A stretch of 64,000 nucleotides of DNA from positions 120,600 through 184,599 of the forward strand of contig WTPW01001154.1 of assembly GCA_009809945.1 (NCBI GenBank), in the 5' to 3' direction. The DNA comes from Gigaspora margarita (lineage: Eukaryota; Glomeromycota; Glomeromycetes; Diversisporales; Gigasporaceae). Under the pieces are notes generated by a model. It had not been told where the DNA came from and searched no databases. It was given only the letters and a program-made list of their open reading frames with translations. Below are positions 11,475 to 24,100 of the stretch, in pieces. Each line of letters starts with the position of its first letter. Position 1 is the first letter of the stretch. A program made the position numbers and the translations under genes.

Positions 11475-12655
11475 AACATACGATAATCGGAATTACCAGT
11501 ACAATCACGTTTTGTGTATAACATAAAATGTGATAAGAATGTCGCTTATCTGTTATGCAGATTTCTTTAAAAAAATCCTATTTTAATATAATTTTATTGT
11601 AACTTTCATTTAAAATAAAGGACCGTGTTGATCATTATGCATTCCTATTATTATCTGAAATCTTCAACAGGTAATGAATTGCGACATTTTTGAATATTCT
11701 TATGATTGTAACATGACATGATTTTTTTAAATTTTACATGTAATCATAGTGATCCTGTATAACATCACATGTCATGATGAATTATTTAAAAAATAAAAAT
11801 ACAATTAATTCATATATTCAAATAGTTCATTATTTATACCAAGAAACACTGCGATTATAAAACAATTTTGGAGACAAAACCCCCAAAAAATCAAATTACC
11901 AAAAAACTGTAGTAAATGAGAATTTGGGAAATCAACATTTAGTGGATCAAAAATTAATTAATACAGAAATAGAAATCAGATCTTTGAATCGAGATCTTAT
12001 TCGTGGTATAATGGCAATCAAGATCAGCTCTTGAATAACGGCTACGTATCAGATATGAGAAAATAAATTATATCGCACTTTGAAAGTTAGACAGACAATT
12101 TTATGCAACACAAAATACAGGAGAAAGTGTTACATCGGATGTGAAGATGTAATATATGAAGCTCCTATATGCATGCTTCGCCATATGAATTTATTGTGTA
12201 TGTCAAAAAAAAAAACAAACTATACATAGCATTAATTTTTCTCAGCACTACACTGAACATGGTAAATTATTCTATTTATACTGTATGACATACATGCCAA
12301 TATCCTTAAACCATATTCAGAGAAATAATTATTAAATTCATATACATATATATATCTGATGTATATATATTTATTATGATAATAATAAATATGACTACAT
12401 TTACTAACACCAGCAAGCTAATTCCTAGACTTATTTAATATATTATATTCAGATTGACCACTTTCTCATAATATAATACTGTAATAAAATAGATATTTAC
12501 TACACATATTAATTTTCATAAAATCTTTTTTTTTAATATATCGCATCAAAAAAAAAAAAAATTCATCCAATATATATTATAAAAAAATTTTAATACCAGT
12601 AATATATAATACTAATCTTAACTCTGTAATCTAATTTTAATTTGACGTAAATTAT
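11475..12655. other. Non-coding sequence
   Basis: No gene or element with clear ends was found. Two close runs (around 11690-11790) share ATGACATGATT / ATCACATGTCATGAT and form a weak inverted repeat. Sequence at 12320-12380 is a simple TATA-type repeat. Confidence 0.45.
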
Positions 12656-12658
12656 ATT

Positions 12659-12922
12659 AGGGAGTTTTATAATTAATGATTTAGCATCTGATTTCAGACA
12701 AAATGAATGATGTATTTGCTTCAAAATGTGTGATGCCTACATCCTATTTTTTTAACATATAGACTTATTTACACGATCATTTACAGGTAAATGTTTATCA
12801 AAAAAAAGCCAACTTTATTAATGTGTGTATCTATTTAATTAACTGTGCCAGAATTTTAAAATAGAAATAGGATCTTTTAAACGCCCACTTATTCTCAAAA
12901 TATGTTAATTGTAAAACTCCCT
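12659..12922. mobile_element. PIF/Harbinger-like MITE, 264 bp
   Basis: The termini AGGGAGTTTTATAATTAA and, inverted, AGGGAGTTTTACAATTAA are flanked by the 3-bp duplication ATT (12656-12658, 12923-12925). It belongs to the same terminal family as the element at 16441-16575 (AGGGGGTTTCATAATT). It is non-coding. Confidence 0.8.
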
Positions 12923-12960
12923 ATTGTTTATTTTTAACCAGTTTTTTTTATCATAATGAC

Positions 12961-13386
12961 TAGCGATGGGAATTTCTAATTTTTAATTGTTAAAAGGGAA
13001 TTGTTATATTAATAATAAATAATTCTAACAATTAATAATTAAATTATCCAAAACGCATAGAAAATATCAATAGAATAATATAATTAGTGACGATTAATCA
13101 TAATTTTCATTGTTTTTTTTACTCTAATGTAAAAATGATTTTGTAGCAATAAAAAATTAACTAATAAAGTTCCAGTAGAAATACATCAGTGACAGAGTTT
13201 ATAAATGATCGAATGAATCATTTTCTACAAAGATGTTCTATGCATATTGGATAATTATTTGTTAATTGCTTAAAAATTGCTGATATTGTTAAATTATTAA
13301 TTAGGTTTTAATTTTTAATTTTTAATTTTTAATCGTTAAAAATTCACAATCAATAACTAGAAATTCAGTAGAAATTTCTATCGCTA
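12961..13386. mobile_element. hAT-like MITE, 426 bp
   Basis: The ends TAGCGATGGGAATTTCT and, inverted, TAGCGATAGAAATTTCT match the hAT YARNG rule. The flanks ATAATGAC (12953-12960) and ATGATGAC (13387-13394) agree at 7 of 8 positions. The interior is AT-rich with several TTTTTAATTTTTAA runs and no reading frame. Confidence 0.85.
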
Positions 13387-14122
13387 ATGATGACTCATTA
13401 TATTATTTATTGTTGTAATCTAATTACTGTATCTTTATTGTCCAATTAATTTGTCAATATTATGCTTTAACTTACAACGTGCGGTATGCACAGACAATTT
13501 ATAATTATGTTAGATTTATGTAAATTAGTGTTCGATTTTCCAAAGTCTGAATTATTTCGCTAGTTCGATAACATACATTATAAGTTACTTTCTACATTAT
13601 TATTGCATAATAAATGTATCGATGAATTTTATTTTTATATGTATATATTTTTATTAAACCGTTAATCTAGGCCTACCCTTATATTAAGATAGCTAATTAA
13701 TTTATATAAAACACAACTATAGGCTTTTTGTTTTCTCACCTAAAACATAAATAAAACAATGGAATGTTGTAACCTTCAAAAGAATCATGCTGGTTAAGTG
13801 CTTTTAAATTAAAACAAAAGATTTAGATTGGTCAATCAGACAATGCCTCCGCGAGTATAATTGTAATAAAAGTAATGCATTTGCCTTTCAAGTCTGCCAG
13901 TTCGAAATTATTTCGTACAGCAAATTTTATTATGTGTTAAAGCTGAAGATACTTTTATTGTAATTTTCAATTAGTAAAATGGTGTGTTCTCGAAGGGTTC
14001 TTAGGTGTATAAATAAGTTATCTAGGTAATTTATTATTTTTCAATAGATTATCTCAAAGAACTCAATAATCAAGTCCCAATTTGTATTGTCATACTACAT
14101 TATACCTGTAAGACATTGTTGA
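13387..14122. other. Non-coding sequence upstream of a short ORF
   Basis: More balanced composition than the surroundings (for example AATCAGACAATGCCTCCGCG near 13836) but no open frame longer than a few dozen codons. It could be the 5' flank of the small ORF at 14123; no promoter element can be asserted. Confidence 0.4.
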
Positions 14123-14392
14123 ATGTTATATAAATTTTTTTACTTTATCATTATTGTAAGAATGCATATCTTTAATTCAAAAGTTATCATGGATGAAAAC
14201 CATAGATTTAAAATTTTTCTGAAATATGCTGAAAATGATAATTTTGATGTACAATACGCTGACAAACCTGAAATCGGCGGGTCTATCGATGGGTCGGTTT
14301 ATGCTTCGTATAACCGAAGTTTAGGTTACGTTTGGGTCGAAAAAGGCGTGTTAGATTTGGGCGAGTGGTTTATAAAGGAATGTGATTTATAA
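14123..14392 (+). CDS. Hypothetical 89-aa protein
   Basis: A complete frame from ATG 14123 to TAA 14390-14392. The first 22 residues are hydrophobic or AT-driven; a second Met (MDENHRFKIF, near 14190) may be the real start. The remainder is acidic and aromatic (YADKPEIGGSIDGSVYASYN, then WVEKGVLDLGEWF) and its base composition is clearly more balanced than the flanks, which suggests real coding sequence or a remnant of it. I recognise no domain. It lies about 350 bp upstream of the Sel1-repeat pseudogene on the same strand and could be a relic of its 5' part, but no joining frame or splice site shows this. Confidence 0.35.
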   Translation: MLYKFFYFIIIVRMHIFNSKVIMDENHRFKIFLKYAENDNFDVQYADKPEIGGSIDGSVYASYNRSLGYVWVEKGVLDLGEWFIKECDL

Positions 14393-15902
14393 TATTTATG
14401 ACTTAGGTACTTTATTAATAGGTAAGGCGGGAATTCACTATCGTTCCAAAGGGCCAGACGGCCTTTATTTATAATTATTTGAAATCTATTTTACATGCCA
14501 GGATCCTTTATATTATTATTATCATTATTATCTTTAATATCCCTCTTATCGGTCTTATAGTAACTATCATTTGATCCTTTGGATCATTAATATCAGTCAT
14601 ATTTTTCCGATCTAAATTATCTATCGGTCATATCGGTGATATCGAACCGATCGGGGAAATCGGTGAGATCGGGCCGGCAAGCCCAAATTCGTCAATACCC
14701 GACAGGTGCCTGCATCAGGTCACGTTTCAGGTCTCACAACGCTATTGGACTCAGCTATGAAAATGGTATAGGTACAAACAAGGATGAAAAAAAGGCATTA
14801 GAGTAGTATTTGAAATCTGCTAAAAATAGCAATTCAAATGGACAATTTAATGTTGGAATTTGCTACAGAAATAAAAAAAAGGCATTTAAGTGGTATTTGA
14901 AATCTGCTGAAGGTGGCAATTCGAATAGACAATTTATATTAGAATTTACTACAAAATGACACAGTTACAGACAAGAATAAAAAAAAGGAATTTGAGTCAA
15001 TTCGAATGAACAATTTAACGTTGGAATTTGTTACAGAAATGGCATAGGCACTAGTGTTGGCCAATGACCTAAGTCATAGAAAATTTTTTAGATGACCTTG
15101 GTCATATGCCTAAATGACCACTGGTCATATGCGATGCAGTCATAACTATATGACTACTAATCATATAACCAATATGACCATTAATCATATGACTATGGTC
15201 ATTGGTCATATGACTTTATATAAGATAGTTACGGATTATATAACAATTATAGAATTTTTATCATCAATTTTATTTTAATTTATTAGTCAACTTAAAAATT
15301 ACCCGCTTTTAATTTTTTCTAGTGATGTTAATTGTTCAACTTCCTTGTATATAAAAAACAAAATTCAAAATAGATTCAAAACAGCTGGCTAACATCCTGA
15401 GCATATAATAAAGTATATGCGAAACACCAATTAAGATGAACATGTGGAAATCTTACAAGTACACTTTATAAAAATGTACATATGTACGATCAAAAATTTA
15501 ATATAGCTTTCATATGTCATTTCGAATTTGTAGTGCAAAAGAAAATATAGTATAGTAGTAAACATACAGTACGTATATGCTTATGTTCAACAAAACTAAT
15601 CTATAATTATATAAAACTCGTATTTAAAATAATGGCTTAAGTTCAATAAAACTAATCTATAATCATATAAAACCCATATTTAAAAGCAGACATGCATCTT
15701 GATTAAAATGACTAATAGCGGTTATATTTGGAATAGACCTTTTTGGTACGTATTCTATTCACAGTTTGTTATTTAAGCAGAGGAATTTCTAAAATTGAAA
15801 TTACACATGTGGTTATCACTCTTTGAAGTTGTAATTTGCATGTTGCTAATTTTCAATTGAGAAAATAAAGGCATGTACGTATATATGTAGCTAATTTATT
15901 AA

Positions 15903-16112
15903 TGCCTTGAAAATCACAATCTGACATTTCTAATCAGACCAATTCAGACAGATTCAAGCCCAAGTACTAGTTCATGTTTCTTTACTTTAGTGATTTGATA
16001 GTTTATTAAATAAACTATTGAATCAATAAAAGTAAAGAAGCATGAAACAATACTCGTGCTTGAATCTGTCTGAATTAGCCTGATCGGAAATATCAGACAT
16101 GATTTTTAAGGC
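15903..16112. mobile_element. Nested palindromic element, ~210 bp
   Basis: Inverted arms CTGACATTTCTAATCAGACC... and GCCTGATCGGAAATATCAGAC meet around TTTGATAGTTTATTAAATAA; CAATTCAGACAGATTCAAG is repeated in inverse. It is wholly inside the 15052-17117 hAT element. Confidence 0.75.
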
Positions 16113-16440
16113 AAAGACGACAACTGTCTAGTTCAATGCTGAATTGATCTAGAAAAAATTTCATTTCATTTTTTTCACAAACATCAAATAAACTTTAATT
16201 ATGCTTTTGGCAATTTTTTTTTGCCTAACTTCATTTAGATTGGTAAAAGTTTCATAGGAGGTTTCGACTTGGGATAAGTTAAACATGGCTTTGCTCACTT
16301 GTCCGTTAGGTCATTTTGGTTTTTTTTACTTTGTCTAGGGCTTCGTTCGGTCTCTTTTAATGCTGGTCAACTTTATTTTTAATATCATACTGCCATTACA
16401 ACTGATTTTAAAATTTTAGGGCAATAGAAAAATTGCTAAT

Positions 16441-16575
16441 AGGGGGTTTCATAATTATCAAATAAGTGACGTATTTTGAAAATAAGTAGGATTTTTTAAA
16501 TAGTATTTTTACTATGTTGAATTATAAATTAGAAAAATCAAATAAGATTCTTTGATTTTAATTATGAAACCCCCT
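16441..16575. mobile_element. Nested Harbinger-like MITE, 135 bp
   Basis: AGGGGGTTTCATAATT at the left and AATTATGAAACCCCCT at the right are flanked by the 3-bp duplication AAT (16438-16440, 16576-16578). It shares its terminal family with 12659-12922. Confidence 0.82.
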
Positions 16576-17530
16576 AATGAATGAATTAATAAATTTTTGA
16601 TGCATGTTGATGCTGAATTTATTCAATTCTGTAGTAATTTATCAATTCGATTATTAGTATACATATATGGATATACTATTATTATTAATATTGCATCTAA
16701 TTTTTACGCATTAAGTTAAAAAAACTGATGCTTACAAAAGCAATCTTGACAGTCAGGATATAAACTCCGGAATTGTCTTTTCATATTGTATTTGTAAGTT
16801 GTAATAACAAAAAGAGCTAAACAAATACAATAGATGCATTCTAGCCCAAATAGCGTTGGATATTCAAACTTTATTGAATTCTTTAAGAAGATATTCAGCA
16901 TACATCAATGCGCATTGAAGAGATATATAGCATACATCAGTGCATTGATGTATAATTATAATATATCAATATAGTCAATGTATATACTACTAATCTGGCT
17001 ATTTTATTGGCTGGCCAAATAATCTTAGCCATACAGTCATATACCTTTATTATGACTATATGATCTATGACTGGCATATAGGTCATATAGGTCATAATAG
17101 GTTATAGTCCAACACTGATAGGCACAGAGAAGGATAAAAAAAAGGAATTTATATGGTATTTGAAATCTGCTGAAGGTGGTAAGTCGAATGGACAATTTAA
17201 TGGTGGAACCTGATACGATAATGGCATATGCACAAAGAAGGATGAAAAGATGCATTTGAGTGATATTTGAAATCTGTTGAAGATGGCAATTTGAATGGAC
17301 AATTTAATATTGAATAGAAATGGCATAAGCACATCCAAGGATGAAAAAAAGGCATTTGTATGGTATTTGAAATCTGCTGAAGGTGGCAATTTGAATGGAC
17401 AAGTTAATATTGGAATCTGTTACAGGAATGGTATAGGCATAGAGAAGGATGAAAAAAATGCATTTGAGTGGTATTTGATATCTACTAAAGGTAGCAATTC
17501 GAATGGACAATTTAATGTTAGAATTTGAAT

Positions 17531-18164
17531 TACAATTTTAATTCATTTTAATGATAACTAATTGGCAGAGTATCTGCTTACAAGAATATATAAAAATAAA
17601 AATAAACAAATAAAGATATATAAAACAAATTTAGAAATAATTAGAAAACTATCTAATAATATTTTATAAATATTAAATATTAAGATACTTTTATTACAAA
17701 TAATAATATTTGTAATATAATTAATAAAATTTATTTTTTAATAATTTAAAAATAATAATACTAAAGCATATATTTTAATTTAACTAATTTTTAAATATTT
17801 TAATTTAATAAAAACAAATTTGTTTGCTAAAAATTAGTTTAAAAAATAAAATAATTAGGTTTATATAATTTAAATTTATAATATATATATTGTACCCTGG
17901 TTTCCAATTTGGAATCGGGCTGCCACAGATGAGAATTTTGTAGTAGAATTAGGACTTTAGGTGACTTTAGGGTTAGGGTTAGAGTTAGTGTTTGAGGTAG
18001 GATTAGGCCAGATTCCAAATTGGAACAAATTCCAAATCTGGGTACAACATATATATTATAATTAAAAAAATAAAATAATTAGTTTATAAAATTTAAATTT
18101 ATAATACATGTATTTATAATTAAAAAAATAAAAAATATACTAACTTATGAACTAATAAAAATTT
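17531..18164. other. AT-rich 3' flank of the micro-exon gene
   Basis: About 88% A+T by eye. It lies between the end of the Sel1 pseudogene and the stop codon of the minus-strand micro-exon gene. One further donor-like site (GTTAGTAT at 18137-18144) precedes a non-triplet 7-nt interval and a TTATTAG acceptor (18152-18158), lying beyond the stop codon. A 158-bp MITE sits at 17890-18047. Confidence 0.5.
17890..18047. mobile_element. 158-bp MITE, telomere-core family, copy 2
   Basis: The same family as 7794-7961 but in the opposite orientation: TTGTACCCTGGTTTCCAATT at the left, GGGTACAA at the right, with GACTTTAGGGTTAGGGTTAG inside. The flanks are TATA-rich (TATATATAT/CATATATAT), so the target duplication is only tentative. 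Confidence 0.82.
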
Positions 18165-21100
18165 TTATTTTAGTTCATCATGTCTACTTCGAGTATTACG
18201 ATCATCAACATTACTACCAGAAAAATTGCTAAATATAAATATATAAAATATTAAATTAATAATATGAAAATTTAAATTAAACTTTATACAATAAACTTTT
18301 ACTAACGGACTAATAAATATAAATAAAATATTAATTAATAATATAAAAATTTAAATTAAAAATTATATAATAAAATTTACTAACTAGCTAATAAAAATAT
18401 AAAATATATATTATTAGATTTAAAAGATTAAAAAAGCTTAAATATTATTATTTATTAATATTATATTTACCCACTATTAATCATTTAACAAATAAATAAA
18501 AAATATTATTAATTTATTATTAATTAAAAAATAATTGTAAAAAAAATATATTTAAAAAATTAAAAACTTAAAGAATATAAACTAATAATATTATACTTAC
18601 TCCCTAATAATAATTTTAAAAATTAATAAATAATAAATATTAGATTTTAAGTTATTATTGACTAGAAAATAGTTATAATAAAATATATGCTTACGCTCTT
18701 GCTCTATATATTTATAATAAATATATAAATAAATTATTAAAAATAAATTATTAAAACATAATTTAATAAAATTTATACTAACAGACTAATAATTATTAAT
18801 AAAAAAAATATTATATTATAAAAAGTTAATTATTAATAATAAGTTATTAAAATACAATATAAAAATTAATACTAACAGACTAATAGTAAAAAATTAAATA
18901 TATTTATTAGTAATTAAATAAAATAGTAATAAAAAGTTAATTATCAAAAACAAATTAATAAATAAATATAATTTAATAAAATTTATACTAACGAACTAAT
19001 AGTTATTAAAAAATATATTAATCATTAATTAAATTATTAAAAGGTTAATTATTAAAAATTTTTAATAAAAAAATATTATATTTATTTCAGTATTAGTTTT
19101 AAGTTAAATAAAGTTTAACTTACAGGCTAATAAATATATATTATTAACAAAAAATATTAATTATTAAATTATTAATTTTAAAAATAAAATAATAAATTTA
19201 TACTTACATGCTAATAAATAGATATATAATTAATTAAATTATAAAAGTTAATAATTAAAAATAGCATTGTTAAATTACACTACTGGTATTCAACACTACT
19301 ATTATTTTTGTTAAAAGCTGCAGTATAATATGAAAATTGTAATGTTTTTAAAAAATAACCATAATACAAAAATTTGGTTATAAAATCAAAATCCCACATA
19401 AAATTTTGTATAAACTTTGCTCCTGCTCTATACCAGACCTTAACTCTAACCCTAATATTAATTAAATTTAATTTTTGTTTTTATAAAAATAATTTTGATT
19501 TACATGTTACATGAATTTTCATATTACTAGTATTGAACACCATAGGTGTGATCTATAATTTTTGATTAAAATTAGTTTTTAAAATATAATTTAATAAAAT
19601 TTATACTTACAAACTAATAATTATTAGTAATAATTTAAATATTTTTATTAATAATTAAATAAAAGTAGTTATAAAAAATTAATTATTTAAAATAATTTAT
19701 TAAAATATAATATAAAGTATATACTAACGTTCTAATAATTATTAGTAAAAAAAATTTTAAATATATATATATTAGTTATTAAATAAAAATAATTATATAA
19801 CAAGTAATTAAATTTATACTTACATGCTGATATATAAATATAAAAAAAATATTAAAAATGAATTATTAATATATAATTTAAGTACTATTTATTTTTCAGA
19901 ATGATAGGAATAATAAATAATTCTTTAGTAGTATATGTGGAGCATTTTGTGCATTATAAGTATACTGCTAAGAAATATTTAAATTATTTTTCTCACATAG
20001 CAGAATAAATAAGTTATTTAATATTTCATATGATAATATAATAGAGAATTATGTTACTAATTATTTTTATCATTTTCTTTGTTTCTTTTTATATTTTTCA
20101 AGACAATAACAAATGCTTATTATTACCCCAGCTTTATTTGTTATTACTCATGAAAATAACAAAAAAAAAGAAAACAATTTATAATAAAAATTATAATTAA
20201 TAATACTTAAATCCCTATTATGCAATCATAATAAGATAGAGAATAATAAAGTTTATACTTACTATCTATAATTATTAGCAAAAAAATTCAAATTTATTTA
20301 TTAATAATAAATAAAATAATTATAAAATTTAATTATTAAAATAAAATTTATAAAATTTATACTAACTGACTAATAATAATTAATAAAAAAATATATTAAT
20401 TATTAAATTATTACCTTTAAAAATAAATAATATAAAGTTTATACTTACGCACTAATAAATATATATATAAAATTAATTACTAAAAAAAAATGACTATTAA
20501 AATATAATTTGATAAAGTTTATACTAACCGTCTAATAATTATTAATAAAAAAATAGATTAATTATTAAAAATTAGTATACAAAATAAGTTATTAAAAATA
20601 ATCATATAATACTAACCGTCTAATAATAATTAATAAAAAATATATTAATTATTAGATACTGTATTACTTTTAAAAATAAATATAATAAAGTTTTATACTT
20701 ACTGACTAATAAATATATATATAATAATTATTAAACATTAACTATTAAAATATAATTTAATAAAGTTTATACTAACCGTCTAATAATTATTAATAAAAAA
20801 AATATATTAATTATTAAAATAATAGTTTTAAAAATAAAGATAAATATAATAAAATTTATACTTACAAACTATATATTTATTATAAAAAGTTAGTTATTAA
20901 ATATTAGTATTAAAATATAACTTAATAAAGTTTATACTAACCGTCTATAATTATTAGCAAAAATTAAATATATTGTTTAGTAATTAAATAAAAATGAGTT
21001 ATAAGTATTTAACTATTAAAATAAGTTATTAAAATATAATAAAGTTTATACTAACTCTCTAATAATTATTAATAAAAAAATATATTTATTATTAAAATAT

Positions 21101-24100
21101 TAGATTTAAAAATAAAGATAAATATAATAAAATTTATACTTACAGACTAATAAAAATATATAAGTAAATATAAAATGTTGGTTATTTAAAAATTAGTTAT
21201 TTTTAATAAAGTTTATACTAACCGTCTAATAATTATTAGCAAAAATTTAAATATATTAATTAGTAATTAAATAAAGTTATTAAAATATAATAAAGTTTAT
21301 ACTAACTCACTAATAATTATTAATAAAAAAATATATTAATTATTAAAATATTAGTTTTAAAAATAAAGATAAATATAATCAAATTTATACTTACTAACTA
21401 ATAAAGATATATAAGTAATTATAAAAGTTAGTTATTAAAAATTAGTTATTAAAATATATTGTAAAACCAAAACTGATCATATCAGAACCAATAACTTATC
21501 AAAAACGATAAAAAAATAATCTACTATATCTGTTCCTAATACAGTTATTTAATTATTTAAATCTGATAACTCTTCTACTATACATACTGGTTTTGACAAA
21601 ATATACTATAATTTAATAAAGTTTATACTTACGCACTAATAATTTATTAGCAAAAAATTTAAGAATTTAATAATATAGTGCGAGTACATTGTAATACACC
21701 CTATAAGATCTGTGTAATGTAAAAACAAACCAACTAAAAATAGCCTGTTCTTATTGTTAGCTAGAGTTAGGTGAAGTAAAAGTAATTTATAGATGAAAAG
21801 AGATGTTTATAGTAAAATTTTGCAAAAAATTTTTTTGTTAAAGTATAAAAGTAGTTTCATAAGCAAAATAATGAGTCACAGGCAGGTTTTTAAAATAATA
21901 CTATTTTTTTTAATTTTACATTACACCTGATCCTATGACCTGATTGGTTTATCAGGTGGGTGTGTTACAACGCACATGCACCAAATTATAAAATCCAAAT
22001 TTAAATATATTTATTAGTAATTTAATTAAATAAAAATATTATAGTTATAAAAAATTAATTATTAAAATAAGTACTAACCGACTAATAATTATTAATAAAA
22101 AAATATATTAATTATTAGATTATTAGCTTTAAAGTTAGATAATAAAATTTATACCCACACACTAATAAATATATATGTTTATATATAATTAATTAAAAAT
22201 TAACTATTAAATATAATTTGATAAGGTTTATACTAACCGACTAATAATTATTAATAAAAAAATATAATAATTATTAAAATATTAGTTTCAAAAATAAAAA
22301 TAAATATAATAAAGTTTATACTTACAAACTAATAAAGATATATAATTAAATTATAGTTATAAAAATAAACTTAATAATGTTTATACTAACCCTCTAATAA
22401 TTATTGGCAAAAAAATTTAAATATATTTATTATAATTAAATAAAATAGTATAAATTTAATAAAATTTATACTAACCGACTAATAATAATTAATAAAAATA
22501 TCTTAATTGTTGAATTATTAGTTTAAAAATAAGATATATATAATAAATTTTATACTTACAAACTAATAAATATATAGATTTAATTATAAATATCAATTAT
22601 TAAAAAAATAAGTTATTAAAATATAATTTAATAAAGTTAATACTAACTATCTATAATCATTGATAAAAAGATTTAAATATATATATTAATAATTAAATAA
22701 AAGTAGTTGTTATAAAAAATTATTTTATTAAAATTATTTATTAAATATAATAATATCTATACTAACCGTCTAATAATTATTAATAAAAAAATTTAAACTT
22801 GTTTATGTATTATCAAATAAAATAATTATATAACAAATAATCAAGTTTATTCTTACTGGCTAATAAATATAGATATTAAATTATAAAAAGTTAATTATTA
22901 AAAATAAGTTATTAAAATATAATAATATCTATACTAACATTCTAATAATTAATAATAAAAAATTTTAAAGAAAATAAGAATTAAATTGAAAATAAATAAT
23001 ATTTATTAGTTATTAAATAAAAATAATTCTATTACAGTAATAAAGCTTATACATACGTACTAATACACATATATATAATTAAATTATAAAGGTTATTATT
23101 ATTAAAAATTAGATATTAAAATATAAAATAATAAGTTTATACTTACGTACTAATAAATATTAGCAAAAAAATTTGAATATTTTTTATTAGTAATTAAATA
23201 TAGAGAATTTCTATTTGTACATGTAGTGTATGTACATGGGTAATATAAAAACCAATCAATATGCAAATGACACCACCTTTTGACTCAAACAAAAAAAAAT
23301 TCTTAAGAAATTTTAATATAAACTATCGCTTACCCCAATTTCAAACCTACCTTTACCCTAACCATAAAAAAGAGTTTATCTTTTTATTGTATAAATTGGT
23401 TCATTTAATATATTATACAGATTTGCAAATTAACTATTATTACACATGTACAAACACCCATGTTTAATTTGAAAAATTTTTAAATATATATAGTTATAAA
23501 TATTTAATTATTAAAAATAAGTTAAACTAAAGTTTATACTAACGCTCTAAAATAAAATAAAATTATTAAATAAATAATTTAAAATTAAATAATTTATAAA
23601 TAAGCATAATAAAGTTTATACTAACCGACTAATAATTATTAATAAAAAAATATATTAATTATTAAATTTTAATTCTAAAAATAAATATAATTAAAGTTTA
23701 TATTTACCGACTGATAAAGATATATAAGTAATATAAAAAATTAGTTATTATAAATTAGATGTTAAATATAATTTAACAAAGTTTATACTAACTTTCTAAT
23801 AATTATTAATAAATTCATTTATTAGTAATTAAATAAAATTTAAAATTAAAAATTAGTTATTAAAATATAACTTAATAAAGTTTATACTAACGCTCTAATA
23901 ATTTTGGCAAAAAATTTATTATTAATTAAATAAAAACAAGTAATAAGAATTTAATTATTAAAATAAGTTAATAAAATATAATAAAGTTTATACTAACATC
24001 CTAATAATTATTAATAAACAAATATATTAATTATCAAAAGATTCGTTTTAAAAATAAAAATAAATATACTAAGATTTATACTTACTGACTAATAAAGATA

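Larger units (their letters stand above)
15052..17117. mobile_element. hAT-type element, 2066 bp, inserted in the Sel1 gene
   Basis: The left end TAGTGTTGGCC and the inverted right end CAGTGTTGGAC are typical hAT termini. The 8-bp target duplication ATAGGCAC is perfect (15044-15051 and 17118-17125). Subterminal regions are packed with copies of ATGACC/GGTCAT (about 15060-15220 and 17030-17105), as expected for transposase-binding sites. No transposase frame survives; the longest frame inside is 61 codons and unrecognisable. Two smaller elements are nested in it. Confidence 0.95.
14737..17530 (+). pseudogene. Sel1-like repeat (SLR) protein, decayed and split by a hAT element
   Basis: Sel1 repeats are ~36-residue alpha-hairpin units that build adaptor surfaces, and proteins of this type are expanded in mycorrhizal fungi. 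The unit is readable as (Q)FNVGICYRNGIGTEKDE, then KKAFEWYLKSAEGGNSNG. Left of the insertion: a unit near 14737-14855 (IGLSYENGIGTNKDEKKALE, stop), a shortened unit (KKKAFKWYLKSAEGGNSN), and two worn ones ending GICYRNGIG at 15051. Right of it, units resume at 17118 and the best preserved stretch is 17295-17528. Stops and frame shifts occur in most units. The element at 15052-17117 separates two halves that rejoin exactly across its 8-bp duplication ATAGGCAC. No start codon or N-terminal domain was found. Confidence 0.88.

Noticed and set aside
17037..17510. Minus-strand frames over the Sel1 region
   Set aside because: They mirror the 108-bp Sel1 repeat on the plus strand; only the plus strand matches the Sel1 consensus.
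18180..18200. HDEL as an endoplasmic-reticulum retention signal in the last exon
   Set aside because: The HDEL tetrapeptide is followed by Lys before the stop, so it is not at the extreme C-terminus.
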